Assembly (NCBI RefSeq): GCF_003428645.1
Contig: NZ_QVQH01000014.1
Location: 1-64,000 of the forward strand
Direction of reading: 5' to 3'
DNA from: Geodermatophilus marinus
Lineage (GTDB): Bacteria > Actinomycetota > Actinomycetes > Mycobacteriales > Geodermatophilaceae
Length of the DNA stretch: 64,000 nt
The translations under genes and the position numbers were made by a program. The notes beneath the pieces are model-generated. The model saw nothing but the letters and a program-made list of their open reading frames with translations, was not told the DNA's origin and searched no databases. Shown in pieces: positions 47,235 to 56,796 of the stretch. How positions within the stretch are numbered: the stretch's first letter is position 1; every line of letters begins with the position of its first letter.

Positions 47235-48137
47235 ATGACTGTTCTCGCCGCCGAGCCCGCTGCTGACTCCGCTGCTCCCGCCACCGGGCGGCCGGAGCTG
47301 CCCCCGTCGATGGTGGAGCGGATGACGTTGATCCTGGATGCCTTCGACGGTCGTTCCACCCGGCTCACGCTCGAGGACGTCGCCCGACGCACGCACCTGC
47401 CGCGGTCGACCGCGCACCGGATCCTGGACCAGCTGGTCCGGTTGAGCTGGCTGGAGCACACCCCGTTCGGCTACCGGCTGGGCCAGCGCGCTCTGGGGTT
47501 GGGCGGGCGGGACGGTGGGTTCGAGGAGATCCGGGTCGCGGCCGCACCGCTGCTGCACGAGCTGCAGATCAAGACGGGGCTGGTGGTGCACCTGGCCGTG
47601 CTGGAGGGGGCGGCGGTCTACTACCTGGACAAGGTCGGTGGGCGGTTCGCCGGCGCGGTCCCGTCCCGGGTGGGTGGTCGGGCGCCGGCCCACTCGACGG
47701 CGCTGGGCAAGGCGATGCTGGCCTGGTTGGAGCCCGAGCAGGTCGACGTGCAGGTGGGCCGGGCGATCGGCCGGCTGACCAGCCGCACCATCGGTGATCT
47801 GGGCACCCTGCACCAGGAGCTCAACCGGATCCGCCAGCGCCGGGGGCTGGCCTTCGAGCGGGGGGAGTGCTTCGCGGAGATCTCCTGCGTGGCCGCCGCC
47901 GTTCGGGGTCCGGAGGGGCCGTTGGCCAGCATCTCCCTGGTCGGTGACGCGCGGATGCCGTTGGAGAAGGTCGCTCCCCTGGTGGTGGACGCTGCCCGCC
48001 AGGTCTCCCTCGCCCTGCACCCCAACCTGGAAACCGGTCGCCGTCCCCGCGCGGTCCGCACCGGAACCGGCCCCACCTGGTCCCCGCAGACGCTGGACCG
48101 CCTGCTGGCCGTCGGGACGAACGGCGACTGGCTCTGA
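47235..48137 (+). CDS. IclR-family transcriptional regulator
   Basis: 300 aa. N-terminal winged helix-turn-helix at about residues 25-85 (RLTLEDVARRTHLPRSTAHR, then DQLVRLSWLEHTPFGYRLG). The C-terminal IclR effector domain follows (KTGLVVHLAVLEGAAVYYLD, AHSTALGKAMLAWLE, FERGECFAEISCVAAAVRG). It has a basic/Pro tail of about 35 residues whose last part is duplicated downstream. ATG at 47235 or GTG at 47223 could start it. It is the only regulator gene in the middle of the steroid locus; no TetR-type KstR is present, so it is the leading candidate for control of nearby genes. Confidence 0.85.
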   Translation: MTVLAAEPAADSAAPATGRPELPPSMVERMTLILDAFDGRSTRLTLEDVARRTHLPRSTAHRILDQLVRLSWLEHTPFGYRLGQRALGLGGRDGGFEEIRVAAAPLLHELQIKTGLVVHLAVLEGAAVYYLDKVGGRFAGAVPSRVGGRAPAHSTALGKAMLAWLEPEQVDVQVGRAIGRLTSRTIGDLGTLHQELNRIRQRRGLAFERGECFAEISCVAAAVRGPEGPLASISLVGDARMPLEKVAPLVVDAARQVSLALHPNLETGRRPRAVRTGTGPTWSPQTLDRLLAVGTNGDWL

Positions 48138-48172
48138 GACCCGGTCCCCGCAGACGCTGGACCGCCTGCTGG
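48079..48172 (+). repeat. 30-bp exact direct repeat across the iclR stop
   Basis: Positions 48079-48108 and 48143-48172 are identical over 30 bp and 64 bp apart. The first copy encodes S-P-Q-T-L-D-R-L-L near the IclR C-terminus; the second lies beyond the TGA and in a different phase. It looks like a recent local duplication. Confidence 0.8.
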
Positions 48173-48203
48173 ATGCGCGCGGCGGGCCGGCCACCGCCGG
48201 GGC

Positions 48204-48809
48204 TCATCCCCAGCGGTCGCCCCAGCCCCAGTCCGGCGGTGCGAACTCCGGTTCGGGGTCCACGCCGAACCGGCCTCGGAAGAAGATCATCGGTCGTGTC
48301 TCGGGACCGGTCTCCACGTGCAGCACCCGGCCGATGACGACGTCGTGGTCACCGGCCACGTGCACGTCGTAGACCTCGCAGTGCACCCGGAGGAGGACGT
48401 CGTGCAGGGCGGGGGCGCCCCACCGCGACCGGTCCCACTCCAGGCCCTCGTACTTCTTCCCACGTGCCGAGCCGAACCGGCCGCAGACATCGGTCTGGTC
48501 CTCGGCGAGCACGTTGACGCAGAACTTCCCGGAGGTGCGGATGCGCGGCCAGGCCTGGCCCCGGTGGTCGGCGCAGAACAGGATCAGCGGTGGCTCCAGG
48601 GACACCGAGGCGAAGGACTGGCAGGCGAAGCCCACGGCGTCCCGGCCGTCGTGCCCGGTCACCACGGTGACGCCGCTGGCGAAGGCGCCCATGGCACGCC
48701 GCATCTCCGCCGGGGTCGGTGGTGCCGGGTCCGGTGCCGTGGCACTGCCCGCAAGGCCTACCGCGGGTCCTGCCGACGGCGACGTGCTGTTCGGCTCGAT
48801 CGTCCGCAT
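48204..48809 (-). CDS. hsaB: Flavin reductase component HsaB
   Basis: 201 aa, flavin reductase (FMN-binding split barrel) family. It supplies reduced flavin to the hydroxylase HsaA. Signatures are MGAFASGVTVVTGHDG, VGFACQSFASVSLEPPLILF, SGKFCVNVLAEDQTDVCGRF, and GDHDVVIGRVLHVE. The first 35 residues are a disordered-looking extension absent from most homologues, and no good ribosome site precedes the ATG at 48809, so the true start may be further in. It is divergent from hsaD, not next to hsaA. Confidence 0.87.
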   Translation of the reverse strand: MRTIEPNSTSPSAGPAVGLAGSATAPDPAPPTPAEMRRAMGAFASGVTVVTGHDGRDAVGFACQSFASVSLEPPLILFCADHRGQAWPRIRTSGKFCVNVLAEDQTDVCGRFGSARGKKYEGLEWDRSRWGAPALHDVLLRVHCEVYDVHVAGDHDVVIGRVLHVETGPETRPMIFFRGRFGVDPEPEFAPPDWGWGDRWG

Positions 48810-48920
48810 GCGGAGGACGGTAGGAGGGCCACGCGCAGCCGTCCCCGGCCGCGTCCCGGTGACCGGAAGCGGGCGGCGACCGATCGGGGAACCGGCCGCG
48901 CCGCCCCGGTCCTGCCCGGC

Positions 48921-48939
48921 CGTCCCGTTGATCGGGACG
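48921..48939. promoter_or_regulatory. Inverted repeat in the hsaB-hsaD divergent promoter
   Basis: CGTCCCG (48921-48927), spacer TTGAT, CGGGACG (48933-48939): perfect 7-bp arms with a 5-bp spacer. It shares TCCCG-N5-CGGGA with the repeat at 44299-44323. It lies 87 bp upstream of hsaD within a 216-bp gap that has no other feature I can support. I saw no KstR-type palindrome here. Confidence 0.4.
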
Positions 48940-49025
48940 CGTGCCGCCGATCACCCCCCGGGCCCACCTACGGTTCCCACGCCCGCCGACCACCCGTCCC
49001 CGTGTGCGCTGGAGCTGATCCGCCG

Positions 49026-49892
49026 ATGACCTCCCTGACCCACGAGTCCACGCTCCGGGAGCTGGCCACCGACCAGGGCGTGCTGCGCTACCACGAGGCC
49101 GGCAGCGGCCCTCCGCTGCTGCTGCTGCACGGCTCCGGCCCCGGGGTCACCGGCTGGCGGAACTACCGCGGCAACCTGGCCGCCTTCGCCGAGCACTTCC
49201 GCTGCCTGGTGCTGGAGTTCCCCGGCTTCGGGGTGAGCGATCCGACCGACCAGCACCCGATGGTCGCCGCGCCCACCTCGGTGCTGCGCTTCCTCGACGG
49301 TCTCGGGCTGCACCAGGTGGACGTCGTGGGCAACTCGATGGGCGGGATCGTGGCGGCCCAGGTGGCCGCTGCCCACCCGGACCGCATCCGCCGGCTGGTG
49401 ACCATCGGTGGAATCGGCCGGAACATCTTCAGCCCGTCACCTGGCGAGGGCATCAAGCTGCTCGTGGAGTTCACCGAGGAGCCGACTCGCGAGCGCCTGG
49501 TCCAGTGGCTCCACTCCATGGTGTACGACCCGGCCATGGTCACCGAGGAGCTGATCGAGGAGCGGTGGGCGCAGGCCACCGACCCGGAGACCCTGGCCAG
49601 TGCCCGCCGCATGTACGGGCGCAAGGCGATGGAGTCCCGCACGGCAGCGGCAGCGAACTCCGACGCGCCGCCGTACTGGGCCATGCTGCACAAGATCAGG
49701 GCGCGCACGCTCATCACCTGGGGTCGCGACGACCGGGTCAGCCCCGTGGACATGGCCCTCATCCCGATGCGCACGATCCCGGAGGTCGAACTGCACGTGT
49801 TCCCCAACTGCGGGCACTGGGCGATGATCGAGGCCAAGGAGGCCTGGGAGACCACTGTCCTGGCCTTCCTCACCCGGAAGGACGCGGCGTGA
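49026..49892 (+). CDS. hsaD: 4,5:9,10-diseco steroid (DSHA) hydrolase HsaD
   Basis: 288 aa alpha/beta-hydrolase of the meta-cleavage-product (C-C bond) hydrolase group. Oxyanion loop LLLLHGSGPGVTGWRNYRGN, nucleophile S104 in VVGNSMGGIVA, Asp D236 in WGRDDRVSPVD and His H264 in PNCGHWAMIEA. It cleaves the HsaC product into HIP (DOHNAA) and 2-hydroxyhexa-2,4-dienoate. ATG at 49026. First gene of the plus-strand ring A/B operon; its stop overlaps kstD by GTGA. Confidence 0.93.
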   Translation: MTSLTHESTLRELATDQGVLRYHEAGSGPPLLLLHGSGPGVTGWRNYRGNLAAFAEHFRCLVLEFPGFGVSDPTDQHPMVAAPTSVLRFLDGLGLHQVDVVGNSMGGIVAAQVAAAHPDRIRRLVTIGGIGRNIFSPSPGEGIKLLVEFTEEPTRERLVQWLHSMVYDPAMVTEELIEERWAQATDPETLASARRMYGRKAMESRTAAAANSDAPPYWAMLHKIRARTLITWGRDDRVSPVDMALIPMRTIPEVELHVFPNCGHWAMIEAKEAWETTVLAFLTRKDAA

Positions 49893-51586
49893 CCGCGCGC
49901 GGGAACTGGGACGAGGAGTACGACTTCCTCGTCGTCGGCTCCGGGGGCGGCGGCATGGCCGCAGCCCTCACCGCTGCCGACGCGGGGCTGAGCGTGCTCG
50001 TCGTGGAGAAGGGCAAGAAGTTCGGCGGCAGCACCGCGATCTCCGGCGGCGGCATCTGGATCCCGAACAACCCGACGTTGCGGGCCAGGGGCCACGACGA
50101 CAGCCGCGAGTCGATCCGCCGCTACCTGGACCTGCTCACCGAGGGGCGGGTGCCCGCGGCGCGCCTGGACGCCTACGTCGACAACGGTCCGCCCGCCATG
50201 GAACTGCTGTGCCGCAGCAAGTGGATGGTCTTCGACTGGACCAAGGGATACGCCGATTACCACCCCGAACTGGAGGGTGGCCGCCCGCTGGGCCGCTCCA
50301 TCGAGGCCAAGCCGTTCGACACCCGCAAGCTCGGCGAGGACGAGCAGTTCCAGCGCCCCAACAGCATGAAGGGTCCGCTGGGCCTGTGGGTGACCGCGAA
50401 GGACTACCACGACCTGGCCATGGTGAAGCGGACCTGGCGTGGTCGGTGGGCGTCGGTCGTCGCCGCCTGGCGGGTGTCGTCCAACGTCGTCCGGCGCCGG
50501 CACATGGCCACCGGCGGGCGCGCCCTGGCCGCCCGGATGCGCATGGCGCTCAAGGACGCCGGCATCCCGCTGTGGCTGCGCACCCCGATGACCGACCTCG
50601 TGCTCGACGACGCCGGCGCGGTCCGCGGGATCGAGGTCAGCCGTGAGGGGACGCCGATGCGCATCGGTGCCCGCCATGGCGTGCTGCTGGCCACCGGTGG
50701 CTTCGACCACAACCAGCAGATGCGTGAGCAGTACCTCCCCGAGGGTGCGCACCCCGACTACAGCGCCGGTGCGCGGGAGATCGTCGGCGACGGCATCCTG
50801 CTGGGGCAGAAGGCCGGGGCGGCGCTGGACCTGATGGACGACGCCTGGTGGATGCCCTCGGTGCGCCACCCGGCCGGGGCGGTGATCCCCCTGGTGTCCG
50901 AGCGGTGCATCCCGCCCTCGGTCATCGTCGACTCCGCCGGACAGCGGTTCACCAACGAGTCCGCGCCCTACGTCAACTTCGTGCACGACCAGCTGGCCGG
51001 CGGGCACGTGCCGGCCTGGTTCGTCATGGATGCCAAGGCCCGCTCGCGGTACCCGTTCGCGCAGATCCTGCCCGGCATGCCTGTCCCCGAGGAGTTCTAC
51101 GACGCCGGGATCGCCTTCCGGGCGGACTCCCTGACGGGGTTGGCCGAGCAGATCGGTGTCCCGGCCGAGGCGTTGGTCGTCACCGTCGACCGCTTCAACG
51201 GCTTCGCCCGCAACGGTGTGGACGCCGACTTCGGCCGCGGCGGCTCGGCGTACGACCGCTACTACGGGGACCCGACGCTGAAGAACCCCAACCTCGACGT
51301 CATCGACAAGGGGCCGTTCTACGCCTTCCGCATCGAGGTCGGGGATCTCGGCACCAAGGGCGGCCTGGTCACCGACGAGCGCAGCCGGGTGCTGCGTACG
51401 GACGGCGGCGTCATCCCGGGCCTGTACGCGACCGGCAACACCTCGGCGTCGGTGATGGGCAACGAGTACGCCGGCCCGGGCGCGACGATCGGTCCCTCGA
51501 TCGTCTTCGGCTACGTCGCCGCGAAGGATGCCGCCGCGCGGGCCGCCGACCGGTTCAGCGAGGACCCGCTCCGCCAGTCGGCCTGA
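49889..51586 (+). CDS. kstD: 3-ketosteroid delta1-dehydrogenase
   Basis: 565 aa FAD protein. FAD-binding VVGSGGGGMAAALTAADAGL at the N-terminus, GGSTAISGGGIWIPNNP, and near the C-terminus GNEYAGPGATIGPS, whose Tyr (Y527) and Gly (G531) correspond to the catalytic Tyr487/Gly491 of Rhodococcus KstD1. It inserts the 1,2 double bond of ring A, which with KshAB opens ring B. GTG at 49889 overlaps the hsaD stop. Confidence 0.94.
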   Translation: MTARGNWDEEYDFLVVGSGGGGMAAALTAADAGLSVLVVEKGKKFGGSTAISGGGIWIPNNPTLRARGHDDSRESIRRYLDLLTEGRVPAARLDAYVDNGPPAMELLCRSKWMVFDWTKGYADYHPELEGGRPLGRSIEAKPFDTRKLGEDEQFQRPNSMKGPLGLWVTAKDYHDLAMVKRTWRGRWASVVAAWRVSSNVVRRRHMATGGRALAARMRMALKDAGIPLWLRTPMTDLVLDDAGAVRGIEVSREGTPMRIGARHGVLLATGGFDHNQQMREQYLPEGAHPDYSAGAREIVGDGILLGQKAGAALDLMDDAWWMPSVRHPAGAVIPLVSERCIPPSVIVDSAGQRFTNESAPYVNFVHDQLAGGHVPAWFVMDAKARSRYPFAQILPGMPVPEEFYDAGIAFRADSLTGLAEQIGVPAEALVVTVDRFNGFARNGVDADFGRGGSAYDRYYGDPTLKNPNLDVIDKGPFYAFRIEVGDLGTKGGLVTDERSRVLRTDGGVIPGLYATGNTSASVMGNEYAGPGATIGPSIVFGYVAAKDAAARAADRFSEDPLRQSA

Positions 51587-51605
51587 TCTCCTGAGGAGCA
51601 GCACC

Positions 51606-52649
51606 ATGTCGAGCGGACCGCAACGCGTCCGGGTCGTCGAGGTCGTTCGCGAGACCGTCGACGCGCACTCGCTCGTCCTAGAACCCGAGGACCCGCAGCC
51701 GTTCGAGTCCTACCGGCCGGGGCAGTTCCTGACCGTCCGCATCCCCTCGGAGCGGGCAGGCGGCGCGGCCCGCTGCTACTCGCTGTCGAGCTCGCCGCAC
51801 TGCCAGGAACGGCTGAAGGTCACCGTCAAGCGCACCGTGGGCGGCTACGGGTCGAACTGGCTGTGCGACAACGTGGCCGAGGGGATGACGCTGGAGGTGC
51901 TGCGGCCCTCGGGCATGTTCACCCCGAAGTCCCTCGACGACGACGTCCTGCTGCTCGCCGGCGGGAGCGGCATCACCCCGGTGATGTCCATCCTCAAGTC
52001 GGTGCTGGGCGCGGGCGCCGGTGCGGTGACGCTCGTCTATGCCAACCGGGACGAGCAGTCCGTGATCTTCCGCGACGAGCTGGTCACCCTCGCCAAGGAG
52101 CACCCCGACCGGCTGGTCGTACTGCACTGGCTGGAGTCCCTGCAGGGCATCCCCACCGCCGCGGGGTTGCGCGCGCTGACCGGGCCGTACACCGGCCGGC
52201 AGGTGTACATCTGCGGCCCGGGACCGTTCATGGATCTCGCCCAGGCGACCCTCGCCGCCGCTGGTGTCCCCGACTCCCGTCTGCACATCGAGCGGTTCAC
52301 CTCCCTCACCAACGATCCGTTCGCCGACGTGGACGTCGTCGAGCTCGACGTCGAGGACGATGACGTCGGCCCGCCGGCCGAGGTGGAGGTCCAGCTCGAT
52401 GGCGAGGTGACCACGGTCGCCTGGCCGCGTCGCACCAAGCTGCTCGACGCGCTGCGCAACGCGGGGCTGGACGCACCGTTCTCCTGCCGCGAGGGCAACT
52501 GCAGCGCGTGCGCCTGCGTGGTGCTCGAGGGTGAGGCCGCCATGGAGCGCAACGAGGTCCTCGACGCCCACGACCTGGAGGACGGCTTGCTGCTGGCCTG
52601 CCAGGCCTTCCCGATCAGCGAGCGCTTCCGGATCACCTACGAGGCATGA
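51606..52649 (+). CDS. kshB: 3-ketosteroid 9alpha-hydroxylase reductase component KshB
   Basis: 347 aa NADH-ferredoxin-type reductase. FAD domain RPGQFLTVRIPSERAGGAAR, then RCYSLSSSP. NAD domain LLLAGGSGITPVMSILKSVL and YICGPGPFMD. C-terminal plant-type [2Fe-2S] ferredoxin with C294, C299, C302 and C332 (SCREGNCSACACVVL, then LLLACQ). It passes electrons from NADH to KshA. ATG at 51606 with TGAGGAGCAG upstream. Encoded 11 kb from kshA but directly after kstD. Confidence 0.93.
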   Translation: MSSGPQRVRVVEVVRETVDAHSLVLEPEDPQPFESYRPGQFLTVRIPSERAGGAARCYSLSSSPHCQERLKVTVKRTVGGYGSNWLCDNVAEGMTLEVLRPSGMFTPKSLDDDVLLLAGGSGITPVMSILKSVLGAGAGAVTLVYANRDEQSVIFRDELVTLAKEHPDRLVVLHWLESLQGIPTAAGLRALTGPYTGRQVYICGPGPFMDLAQATLAAAGVPDSRLHIERFTSLTNDPFADVDVVELDVEDDDVGPPAEVEVQLDGEVTTVAWPRRTKLLDALRNAGLDAPFSCREGNCSACACVVLEGEAAMERNEVLDAHDLEDGLLLACQAFPISERFRITYEA

Positions 52650-52767
52650 GCCCGCCACCGGGTGGGCCTCCCACTCACCGGGAGGTGCCCCCCGGCTCGC
52701 GCAGCCCGATGCCACCGTGCAGCTACACCCCGACCGGGGCGCAGGCCAGGACGACGAGAGGCACCGG

Positions 52768-53565
52768 ATGCTCAGCCGATCACAACGCCAGGAGGCGGCC
52801 GACCTGCTCTGGGCCGCCGAGCGGGACCGGGCTCCGGTCCAGCCGCTGACCACTGTGTTCCCCGGCATCGACGTCGTCGACGCGTACGAGATCCAGCTGC
52901 TGAACATCGCCCGTCAGCGGGCCGACGGCGCCACCGTGCACGGCCACAAGGTGGGGCTCTCGTCCCCGGTGATGCAGCAGATGATGGGGGTGGACGAGCC
53001 CGACTACGGCCACCTGCTCGACAGGATGGTGCTCTCCGAGGGCACCCCCGTGCCGGCTGCTCGGTACTGCTTCCCCCGGATCGAGGTGGAGGTGGCCTAC
53101 GTGCTCGGCGACACGCTGCCGGGGGAGGGGTGCACCGAGGACGACGTCCTCGCCGCCACCGAGTACCTGGCTCCGAGCATCGAGCTGATCGACAGCCGGA
53201 TCGTCGACTGGCGGATCGGTCTGGCCGACACGATCGCCGACAACGCCTCCTCGGCCGGCGTCGTCCTGGGTGCCGCACGGATGAGTCCGCGCGACCTGGA
53301 CCCGGCCGACATCGACGCGGTGCTGTTCCAGGACGACGTGGAGGTCGCCCGCGGCAACACCAGCGCCGTCCTCGGCAACCCGACCACCGCCGTCGCCTGG
53401 CTGGCCCGCACGGTCGCCTCCTTCGGCGTGAAGCTGGAGGCCGGGCACGTGATCCTGCCGGGCTCCTGCACCCGGGCCCTCGACGTCCGGGCCGGCTCCA
53501 CCTTCCGTGCCGAGTTCGTCGGACTCGGCTCCGTGGCTTTGACCTTCACCGGGGGAGACCAGTGA
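52768..53565 (+). CDS. hsaE: 2-hydroxyhexa-2,4-dienoate hydratase HsaE
   Basis: 265 aa, MhpD/TesE-type hydratase. Family stretches are [49 protein letters not shown] (metal-site Glu residues), [14 protein letters not shown], and [20 protein letters not shown]. It hydrates the ring A-derived dienoate to 4-hydroxy-2-oxohexanoate. ATG at 52768 was chosen because family similarity begins there. Its stop overlaps hsaG (GTGA). Confidence 0.92.
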   Translation: MLSRSQRQEAADLLWAAERDRAPVQPLTTVFPGIDVVDAYEIQLLNIARQRADGATVHGHKVGLSSPVMQQMMGVDEPDYGHLLDRMVLSEGTPVPAARYCFPRIEVEVAYVLGDTLPGEGCTEDDVLAATEYLAPSIELIDSRIVDWRIGLADTIADNASSAGVVLGAARMSPRDLDPADIDAVLFQDDVEVARGNTSAVLGNPTTAVAWLARTVASFGVKLEAGHVILPGSCTRALDVRAGSTFRAEFVGLGSVALTFTGGDQ

Positions 53566-54485
53566 CCGCCACCAGCAAGGCGACCGCCGCCATCGTCGGC
53601 TCGGGCAACATCGGCACCGACCTGCTGTACAAGCTGCAGCGCTCGGCCAGCATCGAGCCGCGCTGGATGATCGGGGTCGACCCCGCCAGCGAGGGTCTGG
53701 CCCGGGCGACCGCCCTGGGCCTCGAGTCATCGGCCGACGGTGTCGACTGGCTGCTGGCCCAGGACGAGCAGCCCGACCTCGTCTTCGAGGCCACCTCGGC
53801 CTACGTGCACCGCGCCAACGCGCCGCGCTACGCCGAGCGGGGGATCCAGGCCATCGACCTCACCCCGGCTGCCCTCGGCCCCGCCGTCGTCCCCGCCGTC
53901 AACCTCGACGAGCACCGCGAGGCTCCCAACGTCAGCCTGATCACCTGCGGCGGCCAGGCGACCATCCCGATGGTGGCCGCGGTGTCCCGGGTGACCGAGG
54001 TGGCCTATGCGGAGATCGTGGCCAGTGTGGCGTCACCGTCGGCCGGCCCGGGCACGCGCAACAACATCGACGAGTTCACCCGGGCGACCTCCCGGGGCAT
54101 CGAGGTCATCGGTGGCGCGCGGCGAGGCAAGGCGATCATCATCCTCAACCCCGCCGAGCCGCCGATGTTCATGCAGGACACCATCTTCTGCGCCATCCCC
54201 GAGGACGCCGACCGTGAAGCGATCGCTGCCTCGATCCACAAGATGGCCGACGACGTCGCCGCCTACGTGCCCGGCTACCGGCTGCGCACCGACCCGCAGT
54301 TCGACGACCCGAACCCGATGAGCGGCGGGATGGCTCGGGTCGCCGTCTTCATCGAGGTCGAGGGCGGAGGGGACTTCCTGCCGCCCTACAGCGGCAACCT
54401 CGACATCATGACCGCCGCGGCGACCGCGGTCGGTGAAGGCTTTGCCGTCCGCATCCTGGCCGACCGCACACCCGCCGCGAGCTGA
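53562..54485 (+). CDS. hsaG: Acylating aldehyde (propanal/acetaldehyde) dehydrogenase HsaG
   Basis: 307 aa. NAD-binding [20 protein letters not shown], catalytic Cys in [39 protein letters not shown], and the C-terminal [13 protein letters not shown]. HsaG works in a channelled complex with the aldolase HsaF and makes propionyl-CoA from steroid ring A carbon. GTG start at 53562; hsaF begins 14 bp after its stop. Confidence 0.94.
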   Translation: MTATSKATAAIVGSGNIGTDLLYKLQRSASIEPRWMIGVDPASEGLARATALGLESSADGVDWLLAQDEQPDLVFEATSAYVHRANAPRYAERGIQAIDLTPAALGPAVVPAVNLDEHREAPNVSLITCGGQATIPMVAAVSRVTEVAYAEIVASVASPSAGPGTRNNIDEFTRATSRGIEVIGGARRGKAIIILNPAEPPMFMQDTIFCAIPEDADREAIAASIHKMADDVAAYVPGYRLRTDPQFDDPNPMSGGMARVAVFIEVEGGGDFLPPYSGNLDIMTAAATAVGEGFAVRILADRTPAAS

Positions 54486-54499
54486 GGACACCGACCGCC

Positions 54500-55573
54500 A
54501 TGACTGCTCTCTCCGCTTTCCCGGCCGCGAAGGCCTACAGCGACGATCTCGACATCCGGATCACCGACTCGTCACTGCGTGACGGCTCGCATGCCAAGCG
54601 GCACCAGTTCACTGCTGAGCACGTCCGGTCGATCGTGGGCGCGCTCGACGACGCCGGCGTGCCGGTCATCGAGGTGACGCACGGCGACGGGCTGGGTGGC
54701 TCGTCCTTCAACTACGGCTTCAGCCACACCCCCGAGCAGGAGCTGATCAAGGAGGCGGTGAAGACGGCCACCCGCGCCAGGATCGCCTTTCTCATGCTCC
54801 CCGGCCTGGGCATCCAGGACGACATCCGCGAGGCGGCCGGGAACGGTGCGTCGATCTGCCGGATCGCCACGCACTGCACCGAGGCCGACATCTCGATCCA
54901 GCACTTCGGGCTGGCCCGGGAGCTGGGGCTGGAGACCGTCGGCTTCCTGATGATGAGCCACAGCCAGCCCCCGGAGATGCTGGCGCAGCAGGCGCGGATC
55001 ATGGCCGATGCCGGCTGCCAATGCGTCTACGTGGTCGACTCCGCCGGGGCGCTGATCATGGAGCAGACCGGCGACCGGATCGCCGCGCTGGTGGCCGAGC
55101 TCGGGAACGACGCCCAGGTCGGCTTCCACGGCCACGAGAACCTCGGCCTCGGGGTGGCGAACTCGGTCATCGCCGTCCGCAACGGCGCCCAGCAGATCGA
55201 CGGCTCCACCCGCCGGTTCGGCGCCGGGGCCGGGAACACCCCGGTCGAGGCATTCGTCGCGGTCGCCGAGAAGCTCGGCATCCGCACCGGCGTCGACACC
55301 CTCAAGGTCATCGATGCCGCCGAGGACGTCGTCCGGCCGGTCATGGACGACGAGTGCCTGCTCGACCGGCTCTCCTTGACCATGGGTTACGCCGGCGTCT
55401 ACTCCTCCTTCCTCAAGCACGCCGACCGCCAGGCCAAGCGCTACGGGGTCTCCGGCGCCGAGATCCTCATCGAGGCCGGACGGCGCAAGCTGGTCGGCGG
55501 GCAGGAGGACCAGCTCATCGACATCGCTGTCTCGCTCGCCGAGAAGAACTCCACGCTCGCCGGAAAGAACTGA
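54500..55573 (+). CDS. hsaF: 4-hydroxy-2-oxohexanoate aldolase HsaF
   Basis: 357 aa, HMGL-like TIM barrel with a C-terminal communication domain. [18 protein letters not shown] (catalytic Arg and metal-binding Asp), [34 protein letters not shown] (HxH metal ligands) and [15 protein letters not shown]. It splits 4-hydroxy-2-oxohexanoate into pyruvate and propanal, the latter passed to HsaG. Clean single gene with a normal start. Confidence 0.95.
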   Translation: MTALSAFPAAKAYSDDLDIRITDSSLRDGSHAKRHQFTAEHVRSIVGALDDAGVPVIEVTHGDGLGGSSFNYGFSHTPEQELIKEAVKTATRARIAFLMLPGLGIQDDIREAAGNGASICRIATHCTEADISIQHFGLARELGLETVGFLMMSHSQPPEMLAQQARIMADAGCQCVYVVDSAGALIMEQTGDRIAALVAELGNDAQVGFHGHENLGLGVANSVIAVRNGAQQIDGSTRRFGAGAGNTPVEAFVAVAEKLGIRTGVDTLKVIDAAEDVVRPVMDDECLLDRLSLTMGYAGVYSSFLKHADRQAKRYGVSGAEILIEAGRRKLVGGQEDQLIDIAVSLAEKNSTLAGKN

Positions 55574-55584
55574 GGCCCACCGCC

Positions 55585-56769
55585 ATGACCACCACCGCCC
55601 TCGACGCGATCACCGAGCGCGCTGACGAGATCCGGGCGCAGGGCGTCGTCAACGAGCGTCTCGGCAAGCTCAGCGACACCGCCGCGAAGACGCTGCGTGA
55701 CGCGGGCGTCATCCGGATGCTGCAGCCCGCGACCTACGGCGGCGCCGAGGCGCACCCGGTGGAGTGGGCCGAGACCGTGATGGCCACCGCCGCCCTGGAC
55801 GGCTCCACCGGCTGGGTCGCCGGCATCGTCGGCATCCACCCGTGGGAGATGGCCATGGCCGACCCGAAGGTGCAGGAGGAGGTGTGGGGAGCCGATCACG
55901 ACGTCTGGATCGCCTCGCCGTACGCCCCCATGGGCATCCTGCGCCCGGTGGAGGGAGGGTACGTCTTCAACGGTCGGTGGCAGTTCTCCTCGGGCACGGA
56001 TCACTGCGACTGGATCTTCCTCGGCGCCTTCCTCGGCGATGAGAACGGCGACATGGCCAAGCCGCCGCAGAACGTCCACGTGATCCTGCCGCGCTCGGAC
56101 TACGAGATCGTCGAGGACACCTGGGACGTCGTCGGCCTGCGCGGCACGGGCAGCAAGGACATCATCGTCAAGGACGCCTTCATCCCGTCCTACCGGATCA
56201 TCCACAACGCCAAGCTGGTCGACGGCACGCAACCCAAGGACGCCGGGCTGACCAACCCGCTCTACCACCTGCCGTTCTCCTGCGCGTTCCCGCTCGGCAT
56301 CACCTCGGCCGTCATCGGCATCGCGGAAGGCGCGCTGGCCCACCACCTGGCGTACCAGCGGACGCGCGTGCAGATCACCGGGACCAAGGTGAAGGACGAC
56401 CCGTACGTGCTCTACGCGATCGGTGAGGCCGCCGGCGAGATCGCCGCGTCCCGGGCCGCCTTGCTCGACAACGCCAACCGGATGTACGACCTGGCCGCCG
56501 CCGGCCACGAGTTCTCCTTCGAGGAGCGGGCGCTGGGCCGGCGCAACCAGACCCAGGCGGCCTGGCGGGCGGTGCGGGCGGTGGACGAGATCGTCGCCCG
56601 GTCGGGTGGGAACGCCATGCGGATGGACAACCCGCTGCAGCGCTTCTGGCGGGACGCCCACATGGGCCTGACGCACGCCATCCACGTGCCCGGCTCGATC
56701 AACCACGTGGCCGCGCTGTCCCAGCTCGGCATCGAGCCGCCGCCGGGTCCGATGCGCTCGATGATCTGA
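55585..56769 (+). CDS. hsaA: 3-HSA hydroxylase, oxygenase component HsaA
   Basis: 394 aa group D flavin monooxygenase with an acyl-CoA dehydrogenase-like fold. MLQPATYGGAEAHPVEWAET, GRWQFSSGTDHCDWIFLGAF, DTWDVVGLRGTGSKDIIVKD, and RFWRDAHMGLTHAIHVPGS. It hydroxylates the phenolic secosteroid 3-HSA to the catechol 3,4-DHSA, using reduced flavin from HsaB, which is encoded 7 kb upstream on the other strand. Followed by hsaC after 27 bp. Confidence 0.93.
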   Translation: MTTTALDAITERADEIRAQGVVNERLGKLSDTAAKTLRDAGVIRMLQPATYGGAEAHPVEWAETVMATAALDGSTGWVAGIVGIHPWEMAMADPKVQEEVWGADHDVWIASPYAPMGILRPVEGGYVFNGRWQFSSGTDHCDWIFLGAFLGDENGDMAKPPQNVHVILPRSDYEIVEDTWDVVGLRGTGSKDIIVKDAFIPSYRIIHNAKLVDGTQPKDAGLTNPLYHLPFSCAFPLGITSAVIGIAEGALAHHLAYQRTRVQITGTKVKDDPYVLYAIGEAAGEIAASRAALLDNANRMYDLAAAGHEFSFEERALGRRNQTQAAWRAVRAVDEIVARSGGNAMRMDNPLQRFWRDAHMGLTHAIHVPGSINHVAALSQLGIEPPPGPMRSMI

Positions 56770-56796
56770 CCCGCCCATCTCGAACGGAGACAGCAC

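Noticed and set aside
49889-51586. Fumarate reductase or succinate dehydrogenase flavoprotein instead of KstD
   Set aside because: The N-E-Y-A-G-P-G active-site segment, the length and the hsaD/kshB neighbours fit KstD; no Fe-S or membrane subunits are nearby.
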